From the NCBI GenBank assembly GCA_023525975.1, contig CM042034.1, positions 2,983,501-3,047,500 on the forward strand: DNA of 64,000 nt, in the 5' to 3' direction. Positions 24,667-35,902 of this stretch are shown one piece after another. A model generated the notes under the pieces. That model saw only the letters and a program-made list of their open reading frames with translations, made no database searches and was not told the DNA's origin. The DNA comes from Smallanthus sonchifolius. Taxonomy: Eukaryota; Streptophyta; Magnoliopsida; Asterales; Asteraceae. Position numbers and translations under genes: made by a program. The stretch's first letter is position 1, and every line of letters begins with the position of its first letter.

Positions 24667-25929
24667 ATGGGTGATAAAGAAACTCCAAAGATAAGTGGTG
24701 GGAGCGGGAACATGACGGCGTTCCAATGTCCCATGCTTAACCCTACCAACTATATGGTATGGGCTATGCGGATGAAGATGATCATGAACGTACATAAAGT
24801 TTGGGATGCCATAGATCCGGATACGGTTGAAACTGATAAGAACAACGTGGTTACTGTGTTGTTATTTCAATCGATCCCGGAGACTACGATCTTGCAAGTG
24901 GGTAACCTAGAGACGGCTAAGGCGATTTGGGACGCGATCAGGACGCGATCAAGACGCGTAATCTAGGGGCCGATAGGGTTAAAGAGGCAAGATTGCGAAC
25001 GCTCATGTCCGAGTTTGATGGAGTGAGGATGAAGGAAACGGAGACTATAGACGAGTTTGTGGCGAAGCTCTATGGTTCAGCATCAAAGGCAACGGCTTTA
25101 GGCGAGGTAATTGAGGAATCAAAGTTAGTGAAGAAGTTCCTCAAAGGCCTACCTCGGAGCAAGTACATTCAGATTGTGGCTTCGATTGAACAAGTCTTAG
25201 ATCTCAAGACTATCGGGTTTGAAGATGTTGTGGGACGACTGAAAGCATACGAGGAACGGGTCAGGGAAGAAGAGGAGGAGACTGAGACCCAAGGTAAGCT
25301 TATGTTTCACAAATCAAAATTTTCAGGTTCTGGTAATCGGTGCACAAACCGAGGTTATGAGAACCAAGTAAGAAGACAAGGTCGAGATGATGATCAAGAT
25401 GACGGATCAAAGAACTCGGGTCAAGGGAGAACTAATGTTCGCCAAAAAGAAAAGAAGGATATATCGCATGTTCAATGCTATCGTTGTGATAAATTCGGTC
25501 ACTTCGTGTCACATTGTCCGGATCGTACAAAGAAACAGGAAGACGAAGCTGTGAGGAAACAGGAAGAGGCCAACTTGGTCGAAGTCAAGGATCCCGCTTT
25601 GTTTATGATGAGATGTGATCAAGAGACGGTTTTCCTCGTTGAAGAAAAGGTAATACCAAGATGTTTTGAGACTGAGCCAATGGAGAAAGACACTTGGTAT
25701 CTCGACAACGGAGCATCGAATCACATGATTGGTAATCGTGCTTATTTTTATGATTTGAATGAACGAGTCACGGGAAAGGTGAAATTCGGAGATGGATCTT
25801 GTATTGACATTCGGGGAAAGGGGTCGGTATTGATAGAAGGGAAAACGGGGGAGCAGCGCCTGTTGACCGATGTTTACTACATCCCGAGCCTACGTAGCAA
25901 CATCATAAGTCTTGGTCAAGCAACGGAAG
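24667..25929 (+). pseudogene. Copia gag and protease start, frameshifted and truncated
   Basis: The first part (24667 to about 24950) reads as a copia gag N-terminus (LNPTNYMVWAMRMKMIM). An 11-bp tandem duplication GGACGCGATCA (24930-24940, 24941-24951) throws the frame. The rest of gag continues from there in the new frame with DEFVAKLYG, FLKGLP, and a CCHC zinc knuckle CYRCDKFGHFVSHC (about 25476-25517). The protease begins with WYLDNGASNHM, using DNGA where active copia enzymes usually have D-S/T-G-A. The coding sequence then runs into the gypsy insertion at 25934. Its continuation (MKHDLLTIHEDTCKLLMKV, gag-pre-integrase) lies at 38537-38646, after an in-frame TGA at 38524. Confidence 0.88.
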
Positions 25930-25933
25930 TTAG

Positions 25934-26495
25934 TGTTATGAGCAACACTGGACCAGGAAGACAACAGTAGCAAAGTCGAATACAACGGTTACAACGAGTT
26001 ACAGATTCACCACCCGTCTATCCGTTGGGCAACGGTTCAAACCCTAGTTACAGCTGCACCGCCGGTGGTCATAAACCGTGATCCCTTGATCACCACTCGA
26101 ATGCCAAACGAGTTAGCTAGGATACGTTAATAAGACTCACGAACTCATGAGACTCACAATAAAGTTTTTGCAAATTCTCTCTGTTTTTCATTCATTCTTT
26201 TTTCTTTTGTGCAGAGAGTTAAAAAAAAAAATAAATAACTACCCATGACTCCCAATAAACAACTATTCGCATGGCATGAAATAAGGAAAGAAGTTGCTGA
26301 ATTTAAAAGACAATTTAAATAAAAGAAAAACTACTAAAATTTGAAAGGAAAATTAACACGTGGGAGTCTCCTGCAATGAATGGTAGTACTTCATGGTGGC
26401 TACTCAACATGTATGGAATTGGTTTTAATCCAATTTACAAAAAACGCCCCTAGAGTTATGGTTATTTATCATGGATATTAACCCGATCGTAATCA
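25934..26495 (-). repeat. 3' LTR of the gypsy element
   Basis: On the minus strand it runs from TGATTACGATCGGG to GTTGCTCATAACA. The element's pol frame continues about 34 nt into it. It is preceded internally by the polypurine tract GCTGAGGAGGA (26506-26496). Confidence 0.88.
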
Positions 26496-27005
26496 TCCTC
26501 CTCAGCTTGTGAGAAGTTTGCCCTCAAACTTGGAATACCATCTTCGTCCTCATAATACGGTCATAAATCAGCCACGTTAAATGTAGCAGATACCCCATAC
26601 TCGCCCGGTAAGTCTACCATGTATGCGTTATCATTGATCTGTTCGAGAATTTCAAACGGTCCATCAGAGCGAGGGCTGAGCTTCGAGCGTCGTTTCAAAG
26701 GAAATCGCTCCTTCCGGAAATGAACCCACACTAAATCACCTGGTTCAAACTTGACAAAATGTCGCCTACGATCCACCCGCTGTTTGGCTTTGCTATTCAT
26801 TCGCTAGATACGGGCTCGAACCGTGTCATGGAGCTGCTTGATATTGCTGGCTTTATCGGCTGCTTCATGACTGAATTTAGATGTCGTGTCAAGTACAACA
26901 AGGTCAAGTGGAGTGGTCGGGTTGTAGCCATACACGATTTCAAAGGGGCTGAGTTTAGTAGTGGCGTGGGGCACCCGATTGTAAGCAAACGCGGCCTGTG
27001 GCAAC
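26462..27005 (-). pseudogene. Gypsy integrase C-terminal part, left fragment
   Basis: Continuation of the integrase beyond the nested insertion: QAAFAYNRVPHATTKLSPFE, then a TAG at 26803-26801. After it come FEPGDLVWVHFRKERFP and SATFNVADL, followed by a TGA at 26563-26561. The frame then stays open through a Glu/Asp-rich tail across the polypurine tract and ends with TAA at 26464-26462, inside the 3' LTR. The target duplication GCAAC at 27001-27005 joins exactly with 35903-35907, restoring the reading frame between the two fragments. Confidence 0.88.
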
Positions 27006-29883
27006 TGTCACACCCCGACCGATGGCGGAATCATCGAGGCGGACAATGTGATGATTGTTCAAAAGCACATGATAGCTAAAGGTTGCATAATTCATTAATT
27101 TAATTTAAAGACAACAAGATCCAAATACAATACATTCCAAATAACCTAGTCTAGTTCAAAACATTGATTTATTTAACTAGGTCCATGTTACTTAAGTGGA
27201 GAAACCTTCGGCAAGTAGTCACATATCCAAACCTGAAACATTATTTAAATCAAGTGTCAACTAAAAAGTTGGTGAGTACATAGGTTTAGTAAATCCAGTA
27301 AATAGTAGTGTAAATCGTTTTGCAACTCATTGTTTATCTTGTTAAACATAGCATAGGATGTAACATTTATTTAATCACAATTCAAACCGAGTTTGACGCG
27401 CTTGAACAGAGCACAACAGCTAAGTCCGGTATGCTTGAATATAGTTACCCACTATATCCGGTATGATTGAATATAACACGCGGTTATATCCGAGTATGCA
27501 GTAATAAACACCCTAACCGGGTGGGCTGGTCAGGCACAATAGATCTATCAATATTACAGTTGGTTGTCTTGTGTTTAAATGTATGTGCATCCAAAGAATA
27601 AGCATATAGTCTCATGTATAACACGTATAAACAATGTGAGTAGCATGTATAATGTTTCACCCCAAAACGTATAAAAATGTAAAATAGGGGCTATGTAACT
27701 CACCTGGCTAGCGGATGTTTTTAAATCCACAAGTGCGGGTGATAAGGATGTTGAAAACTAAGCACGATGAAATCCTATGTAGATAAATACGTATTATTGT
27801 ATGTTTGTATGTGCGTATTCGTATTTAAATGTATATCGGTTTTATAATAATATTCCTTAATATTTATTTATAAAATATGGTAGGAATATGATAATGGTTT
27901 TGTAAAACTTTAACTTAAAAATATATATATATATTGTTTTAAACAAGTATTCATTATATTTAATGTATTTATAAATAATAATAACAAATAAAAGAAAATT
28001 CTTTATTTGACTAATCATGTTATATAGTTTAAAATTTGTTTTAACAAGTTTATTAAAAATATTGCAAGATTTATAAAAATGAGACCTTTTACATATTAAA
28101 TGTATTTTAATAAGTTTATAAACATGTTACAAGATTTATAAAAATATAGGACATTTTATATATATAAAAAATGTGTTTAAACAAGTTTATAAAAATGTTG
28201 TAAGTTTTATAAAAATATTGGACATTTTATATATAAAAATGTGTTTAAACAAGTTTATAAAAATGTTGTAAGTTTTATAAAAATATTGGACATTTTATAT
28301 ATAAAATGTGTTTGAATAAGTTTATAAAAATATTATAAGATTTAAAAAAAAAAAAAAAATTGGAATAGTTTATAGATAAAAAGATTGTTTAATAGATTTC
28401 AAAATAAACGAACGATCAAACCGACTCGTTTTAGTCTTTAGTGTATAAAAATAATATTAAAATAAGTTAAGATAATTAAATAAAATAAAAAAAACGAAAA
28501 TAGGAGCAAAATGGGGTTGGGCCGTAGGCCACCCGGATCGAACCCGCGACCTGATACACAAACACACACACGCATAACCAGCCGGGCTACTGCCCATCGC
28601 TGGTTATGTGTGTGTCGTTTAATTGATATACACGCAACCCGTGTTGGTCGCTGGTCCTCGGCAATCCGGCAACCGCGTCCGAGGAGTTGAGTTTGCTCGG
28701 TAATCCTCGAGCGATTGCCGAGATTTCGTCGGGGATTGATTACCTGATGATGACAGAAGCTAATGGACCCGAAATGAGGCTCGAACTTGGTCGCGAAGTG
28801 TCCGGTCGGCAAGGCTTTGGAACTCGAAAATGTCACAAGTGGGAATCGACTTCTGGATGGAATTAAATTTCGAAACTTTGGTCACAGCTTCTTTCAGGGA
28901 CGACGAATGCCATGGTAGTCTCAATTTGGAGTGAGAGTAGACAGAGAGGGAGAATGGGGCTTGAGAAGGACCGACAATGGTTTTTATACCCGAAGTTGAA
29001 TTCGATGGTGGGACACGAAATTGAGCACATCTACACACTTGTCTGGTTATGTCGAAACTGACGAGCCGTCTTGCAGACGTTGAGGTCCATCGATGAGGCC
29101 AATTCGCGGCGTTGACTTTCGAGTCAAATGAAGCGCGTGATAATTCTGATAATAAAAAGGCAAATTGGTCGGGGGCTTAGGTTCGCGTGGAGGCGACGAG
29201 CTCAGAGAGCCCTTTTTCGGCTGTCGAGGGGCAGGGGACAAGCATGTCGGAGTTCGCCGGAAAGGGGTCTTGGACCGCCGGTCTTTGCACAGGGGTGACC
29301 GGAGATGCGATACGGGTATTGGCAACTTTGGTCCCTTAGGTTTGAAAACGTTTAAAACAAACCTTAAAAATTTTTCGAACAAACCCCCTATAGAATCTGT
29401 TTTATTCCAAATAGTCCTCCGACTTTAATTTAAATACAAAATTTAATTTCTTTTTAAACTTTAATTAATTTAGATTATATTTATATATTTTATAAATCCA
29501 TTTTCTTTATTAAAAACTAGTTATTTTTAAATAATTATCTTATTGAGATAATACATTAAATTATTTATTCAAATTATTAAGTTTATTTAACTTAAATTCT
29601 TTTAAACTAAATAAAATTTAAGCATATATATAATTTTATAAAACTTATGTTTTTATTTAAAATCAAACATTTTGAATGGTTAATAACATTACCATTGATT
29701 TATTTTTATAAATTATTTAATTTAATAACATAATTTATATAGTTTATAACCTTCAAATATTTAAAAATTTAAAAATGCATAAATTGAAATTTGCCAATAC
29801 ACCAATTTGTATAAATTTGATTAATTATAAAATGTTAATATTTACACGATAAATTCCGCAACGAAAGTTTTTGAAATGTCACA
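27006..29883 (-). repeat. 3' LTR of the young gypsy element
   Basis: 2878 bp. Contains tandem AT-rich units of about 65-70 bp with AAACAAGTTTATAAAAATG (about 28060-28330), an A-run near 28343 and a SINE-like patch at 28505-28610. ORFs in the GC-rich part (28438-29428) occur identically in the other LTR and match no known domain; they are not treated as genes. Confidence 0.95.
28505..28610 (-). repeat. tRNA-derived SINE-like patch inside the 3' LTR
   Basis: Minus strand has an A-box-like TAGCCCGGCTGG (28589-28578) and a B-box-like GGTTCGATCC (28544-28535) about 33 nt apart, as in polymerase III promoters of SINEs. It is flanked by GTGTGTGTTTGTGT. The same patch is in the other LTR at about 34524-34629. 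Confidence 0.5.
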
Positions 29884-29897
29884 GTCTCCCCAAGTTG
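29884..29897 (-). promoter_or_regulatory. Polypurine tract of the young element
   Basis: On the minus strand AACTTGGGGAGAC directly precedes the TGTGACA start of the 3' LTR. This is the usual second-strand priming site. Confidence 0.8.
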
Positions 29898-30244
29898 AAG
29901 AAATTTCGTCCCGAAATTCGATTAGCGAAGGTTATAGAAGCGGGAAAGAGATGTCAAAAGGTTTGGGATGGAATTACTTCACAAGAGAAATATTCAGCGG
30001 GGAAATATCGTATGATAACGGATGGTGGTGTTAATTCGAGTCGAGTTGATAATTAGTTGATTTAATGGTGTAATGAGATTTATGCATACAGTTGTTCATA
30101 CAACGCATGAATGTAAACTACTAGGAAACAGATTTAATAATATTGGTGCCAATCACTTTGTGACATGGCATTTTCCTTTAAAACTCCATCTCACGGGTGT
30201 TCATATTTTCAAGTTTTGCAAAAACATTTTCTAAAATCCGGTCC

Positions 30245-30375
30245 TCCTCTTAGTACTTATGCACGGTTTATACTCGTTATATCAAGTGGGTTTATGTATA
30301 GGGTGTACCAGCGGCTAACCCACCACCCCTTTGATATACTGGGGATCCCCCGTGCATAATTACTAGGATTTAGAT
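30245..30375. repeat. Foldback unit, copy 1
   Basis: About 120 bp beginning TTAGTACTTATGCACGG and ending CCGTGCATAATTACTAGG. The ends pair with each other, and inner blocks such as ATATCAAGTGGG and CCACCCCTTTGATAT also pair. A near-identical second copy lies at 30500-30632. Confidence 0.75.
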
Positions 30376-30499
30376 CATTTTAATCAAATCACCTTTCTCA
30401 ATTGAAAATTGTACAATGAAATGCGTGCAATTTATAAATGTTATCACGTCTATGAGTGGTTTCATAGCACAAATATGTCTAACAATTCAAGAACCGATC

Positions 30500-30632
30500 C
30501 TCTTCCTAGTACTTATGCATGGTTTATACTCGTTATATCAAGTGGGTTTATGTATAGGGTGTACCAGCGGCTAACCCACCACCCCTTTGATATACCGGGG
30601 ATTCCCCGTGCATAATTACTAGGATTTAGAAC
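30500..30632. repeat. Foldback unit, copy 2
   Basis: Nearly the same sequence as 30245-30375 (CTAGTACTTATGCATGG to CCGTGCATAATTACTAGG), about 257 bp further on. It is inside the defective interior of the young element. Confidence 0.75.
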
Positions 30633-30746
30633 TTCAACAATTCAAGTAGACTTTAACAGAGCTAGCAAGTTGTATGACTAAATTTAAACATAATAGATTT
30701 GTTTCGCGAAAGTATAGGAATGAGATGAATGGTGAAAGCATAGCTG

Positions 30747-30960
30747 TTATATGCAATCACGGATTATAGAATTTATAGCAATGGATTTCCCATCCGCTAT
30801 TACCATGATATACGAGTTATCAAAATTGGTTGGTTGTTTAGCAAATAGATGGTTAAGAGCAAGAGACACAATTTTTCTATTGGCATGAATATTGAATAAA
30901 ACGGATGTATAAAGATAGTGAACAAAGGAACGTACCGTTGACAGTGTCGTCATTGGCCGG
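30747..30960 (-). pseudogene. Retroviral-type aspartic protease remnant, frameshifted, active site lost
   Basis: Follows gag in another frame (a single-base slip just after VNGTFL). It reads TSVLFNIHANRKIVSLAL and then DNSYIMVIADGKSIAINS, clearly the plant Ty3/gypsy protease. The catalytic D-S/T-G-A has become N-I-H-A, so the enzyme is dead. Past the RDC motif all similarity ends; the rest of pol has been deleted. Confidence 0.78.
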
Positions 30961-32103
30961 AGCCTCGTTAGCATTTATATTAAAGGCTCGTCCACGAGGA
31001 CCACCTTGATTTTGAAGTCTTGGACATTGGTTCCGAAAGTGGTTTGGGTCTCCACATTCATAACAGGCCCGTCCATAGGTGATAGCGAGAGGCATTGGAT
31101 GATTGCCTTGAGTAGCTTGATTAACGATAGTGCGAGCACGACAAGTAGTAACAACGTGTCCATAGCGTCCACATTTTGAGCATAGACGACATGCAGCATG
31201 CGGGGCATGGTGATACTTGCAAGTAGGGCATTGGGGAAATGAACCTACATAATTTCTCAGAATTTGACCCGTAGGAGTAACTTGGGTCACAGGTACGGCA
31301 GGAATGATGGCCGCAAAGTTTTGGGCCTTACGCTTCCTATCATGATGGGAAGATTTGGGTTCTTCATCTTTGTCGGACACGAAAGTAGCAGCTTTGTCGA
31401 CCACTTTCTTGGTACCCTTCCTAGATAAGGTACTTGCTTTGACGTGATTGTCAGTCAACACAGCAGACAAACGGATAGCGTCTTCGAGAGTGGAGGGATT
31501 ACTTCCCAATACGGTGTCTTGGAGCGGCATAGGCAGTCCACCTATGTATTTCTCGATTCCCCGCGCTAAGGGAGTAACCATGTGGGACACGAGCAGACTT
31601 AGTTCTTGAAAACGAGTGGTGTAAGCCAAATTCTCTCCGCTATCTTGGGTGAGATCCCAAAATTCAGCTTCGAGCTTCCTCATTTCGTTGCAAGGACAGA
31701 ACTCGTCAGTCATAAGTCATTTCATTTCGTCCCAAGACATGGACATAACGGATTCGTTGCCTCGAGTACGTTTCTCACCGTTCCACCAGGTGAGTGCTCG
31801 TTTTTGGAAGACGCTGGAAGCATAACGAACTTTGAGGTTGTTGGGACAATCGCTGTTTAGGAAAGTACTCTCCATACTTTCAAACCATTGAAGAAGGCCA
31901 GTAGCACCTTCCGTCCCGAAGAATTTGGTGGGGTTGCAAGAATTGAAATGCTTGAATGTGCAGTACGGTGGGTTTGCACCATTCCCTTGCGTATTAGACC
32001 CATTACCATTGTTGTTAGCTTGGATCATTTGGCCTACTAGTTGAGTAAGTAGTGCAGCAAGGTCAACGTTGGAGTTGCTAGAGTTAGTATGTCGAGGAGG
32101 CAT
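30877..32103 (-). pseudogene. Gag of the young gypsy element, with an internal stop
   Basis: Starts MPPRHTNSSNSN at 32103, about 0.9 kb inside the primer-binding site. The retrotransposon gag domain (FHSCNPTKFFGTEGA-like, LLQWFESMES) is interrupted by an in-frame TGA at 31719-31717, between DEMK and LMTDEFCP, probably a CGA-to-TGA change. The same frame continues to two CCHC zinc knuckles, CSKCGRYGHVVTTC and CYECGDPNHFRNQC. Gag normally packages the RNA in virus-like particles. A full product would need stop suppression, so this copy most likely relies on gag from relatives. Confidence 0.9.
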
Positions 32104-33003
32104 TCTAACACCATAAGAAAAGACAATGATATTTTAGATACGATGGATATATATGAGTTATAGCGGGAAATAATGTAAGCAGAAAAACGGGATTCATCAT
32201 GACGCGTGCCAGTGCATGTGTATTTATTCTAGGTTGATGGGGAAAACTAAGTCATCTATTCCGGGTAGAACATGATGTTATAGATCATTATTCGCGTAAT
32301 AGGAATTGCCGGGACTTGCATGCACTACAAATTGTTATTACGTGTGCACCCGTAATAATGATTTGTTTTGCATGTTCGTCTAGTTTTTTTCCTATTTTGC
32401 TATAATGTCCCCAGATTTTGAGTTCAAATTCGGATTGTATCCTTGCGAATACATTGACTTATCAACGTTAAGTAATTCCTCGAAACTCTCAAAGAGACAT
32501 GCTTTAGCCTATAGGTAAACACTCACTTCAGGAATTCCCAGGAAAGCATACGGGTCCGTTTATTTGGATTTATACGAAATGCTTTCCTAGACAGAAAACC
32601 CAATGTACAGGTGTCACCCTTCCAGATTGCACGTGTCTTTTACTGGTTTCAGGAAATTAAGTCGTTGACGAGATTTTCAAGATTTTAATAGATTTGAGAG
32701 TCTATGAATATAAAATGTGTAGGAATGTTGCAATTTATAAGGATTAGGAGAGAGTATGGACAAGGATAAGTAGTGTATTTGTTTGCATAAGTTTGCTTGT
32801 CAAATGTGTATGTAAAGTATGTATCATGTATCAAAGTCTTGTATGTATGTGTATAAGTCTCATGTACCAAACTCGGGAAAATTCAAATAATACCTAACTA
32901 CAAATAATTCATATAGCAATTTATCATTTAGCACATAACACATAAAAGGGAGTCCTAGGGTTATAGTCTAGGTCATTGTGTCTAATAACCTAATTCCCTA
33001 TAA

Positions 33004-33020
33004 CCATGGCTCTGATACCA
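33004..33020 (-). promoter_or_regulatory. Primer-binding site of the young element (tRNA-iMet)
   Basis: TGGTATCAGAGCCATGG, exactly complementary to the initiator tRNA-Met 3' end over its first 12 bases. It lies three bases inside the 5' LTR. Confidence 0.92.
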
Positions 33021-33023
33021 ATC

Positions 33024-35902
33024 TGTCACACCCCGACCGATGGCGGAATCATCGAGGCGGACAATGTGATGATTGTTCAAAAGCACATGATAGCTAAAGG
33101 TTGCATAATTCATTAATTTAATTTAAAGACAACAAGATCCAAATACAATACATTCCAAATAACCTAGTCTAGTTCAAAACATTGATTTATTTAACTAGGT
33201 CCATGTTACTTAAGTGGAGAAACCTTCGGCAAGTAGTCACATATCCAAACCTGAAACATTATTTAAATCAAGTGTCAACTAAAAAGTTGGTGAGTACATA
33301 GGTTTAGTAAATCCAGTAAATAGTAGTGTAAATCGTTTTGCAACTCATTGTTTATCTTGTTAAACATAGCATAGGATGTAACATTTATTTAATCACAATT
33401 CAAACCGAGTTTGACGCGCTTGAACAGAGCACAACAGCTAAGTCCGGTATGCTTGAATATAGTTACCCACTATATCCGGTATGATTGAATATAACACGCG
33501 GTTATATCCGAGTATGCAGTAATAAACACCCTAACCGGGTGGGCTGGTCAGGCACAATAGATCTATCAATATTACAGTTGGTTGTCTTGTGTTTAAATGT
33601 ATGTGCATCCAAAGAATAAGCATATAGTCTCATGTATAACACGTATAAACAATGTGAGTAGCATGTATAATGTTTCACCCCAAAACGTATAAAAATGTAA
33701 AATAGGGGCTATGTAACTCACCTGGCTAGCGGATGTTTTTAAATCCACAAGTGCGGGTGATAAGGATGTTGAAAACTAAGCACGATGAAATCCTATGTAG
33801 ATAAATACGTATTATTGTATGTTTGTATGTGCGTATTCGTATTTAAATGTATATCGGTTTTATAATAATATTCCTTAATATTTATTTATAAAATATGGTA
33901 GGAATATGATAATGGTTTTGTAAAACTTTAACTTAAAAATATATATATATATTGTTTTAAACAAGTATTCATTATATTTAATGTATTTATAAATAATAAT
34001 AACAAATAAAAGAAAATTCTTTATTTGACTAATCATGTTATATAGTTTAAAATTTGTTTTAACAAGTTTATTAAAAATATTGCAAGATTTATAAAAATGA
34101 GACCTTTTACATATTAAATGTATTTTAATAAGTTTATAAACATGTTACAAGATTTATAAAAATATAGGACATTTTATATATATAAAAAATGTGTTTAAAC
34201 AAGTTTATAAAAATGTTGTAAGTTTTATAAAAATATTGGACATTTTATATATAAAAATGTGTTTAAACAAGTTTATAAAAATGTTGTAAGTTTTATAAAA
34301 ATATTGGACATTTTATATATAAAATGTGTTTGAATAAGTTTATAAAAATATTATAAGATTTAAAAAAAAAAAAAAAAATTGGAATAGTTTATAGATAAAA
34401 AGATTGTTTAATAGATTTCAAAATAAACGAACGATCAAACCGACTCGTTTTAGTCTTTAGTGTATAAAAATAATATTAAAATAAGTTAAGATAATTAAAT
34501 AAAATAAAAAAAACGAAAATAGGAGCAAAATGGGGTTGGGCCGTAGGCCACCCGGATCGAACCCGCGACCTGATACACAAACACACACACGCATAACCAG
34601 CCGGGCTACTGCCCATCGCTGGTTATGTGTGTGTCGTTTAATTGATATACACGCAACCCGTGTTGGTCGCTGGTCCTCGGCAATCCGGCAACCGCGTCCG
34701 AGGAGTTGAGTTTGCTCGGTAATCCTCGAGCGATTGCCGAGATTTCGTCGGGGATTGATTACCTGATGATGACAGAAGCTAATGGACCCGAAATGAGGCT
34801 CGAACTTGGTCGCGAAGTGTCCGGTCGGCAAGGCTTTGGAACTCGAAAATGTCACAAGTGGGAATCGACTTCTGGATGGAATTAAACTTCGAAACTTTGG
34901 TCACAGCTTCTTTCAGGGACGACGAATGCCATGGTAGTCTCAATTTGGAGTGAGAGTAGACAGAGAGGGAGAATGGGGCTTGAGAAGGACCGACAATGGT
35001 TTTTATACCCGAAGTTGAATTCGATGGTGGGACACGAAATTGAGCACATCTACACACTTGTCTGGTTATGTCGAAACTGACGAGCCGTCTTGCAGACGTT
35101 GAGGTCCATCGATGAGGCCAATTCGCGGCGTTGACTTTCGAGTCAAATGAAGCGCGTGATAATTCTGATAATAAAAAGGCAAATTGGTCGGGGGCTTAGG
35201 TTCGCGTGGAGGCGACGAGCTCAGAGAGCCCTTTTTCGGCTGTCGAGGGGCAGGGGACAAGCATGTCGGAGTTCGCCGGAAAGGGGTCTTGGACCGCCGG
35301 TCTTTGCACAGGGGTGACCGGAGATGCGATACGGGTATTGGCAACTTTGGTCCCTTAGGTTTGAAAACGTTTAAAACAAACCTTAAAAAATTTTCGAACA
35401 AACCCCCTATAGAATCTGTTTTATTCCAAATAGTCCTCCGACTTTAATTTAAATACAAAATTTAATTTCTTTTTAAACTTTAATTAATTTAGATTATATT
35501 TATATATTTTATAAATCCATTTTCTTTATTAAAAACTAGTTATTTTTAAATAATTATCTTATTGAGATAATACATTAAATTATTTATTCAAATTATTAAG
35601 TTTATTTAACTTAAATTCTTTTAAACTAAATAAAATTTAAGCATATATATAATTTTATAAAACTTATGTTTTTATTTAAAATCAAACATTTTGAATGGTT
35701 AATAACATTACCATTGATTTATTTTTATAAATTATTTAATTTAATAACATAATTTATATAGTTTATAACCTTCAAATATTTAAAAATTTAAAAATGCATA
35801 AATTGAAATTTGCCAATACACCAATTTGTATAAATTTGATTAATTATAAAATGTTAATATTTACACGATAAATTCCGCAACGAAAGTTTTTGAAATGTCA
35901 CA
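33024..35902 (-). repeat. 5' LTR of the young gypsy element
   Basis: 2879 bp, near-identical to the 3' LTR. Differences seen: T/C near 28867 versus 34886, T/A near 29371 versus 35390, and one extra A in the A-run. Confidence 0.95.
34524..34629 (-). repeat. tRNA-derived SINE-like patch inside the 5' LTR
   Basis: The second copy of the patch at 28505-28610, carried along by LTR duplication. B box at 34563-34554. Confidence 0.5.

Larger units (their letters stand above)
27006..35902 (-). mobile_element. Young non-autonomous Ty3/gypsy (Tekay-like) LTR retrotransposon
   Basis: LTRs 27006-29883 and 33024-35902 start TGTGACATTTC and end GGGGTGTGACA on the minus strand. The perfect target duplication GCAAC lies at 27001-27005 and 35903-35907. 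The primer-binding site TGGTATCAGAGCCATGG (33020-33004) is a perfect initiator-Met type, and the polypurine tract CTTGGGGAGAC sits directly before the 3' LTR. The 3.1-kb interior holds only a broken gag and a protease scrap; RT, RNase H and integrase are absent. I see two substitutions and one A-run length change between the 2.88-kb LTRs, so the insertion is recent. It sits inside the integrase of the older gypsy element. Confidence 0.95.

Noticed and set aside
26759..27079. 106-codon plus-strand ORF
   Set aside because: Antisense to the gypsy integrase and crossing the insertion junction at 27005/27006.
28438..29428. Three LTR ORFs of about 90-130 codons, repeated at 34457-35447
   Set aside because: They lie in both LTRs and match no retroelement or host domain; repetition reflects LTR duplication, not conservation.
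30245..30632. CRISPR-like direct repeats
   Set aside because: Only two copies, 120 bp long, internally palindromic and in a plant retrotransposon; not a CRISPR array.
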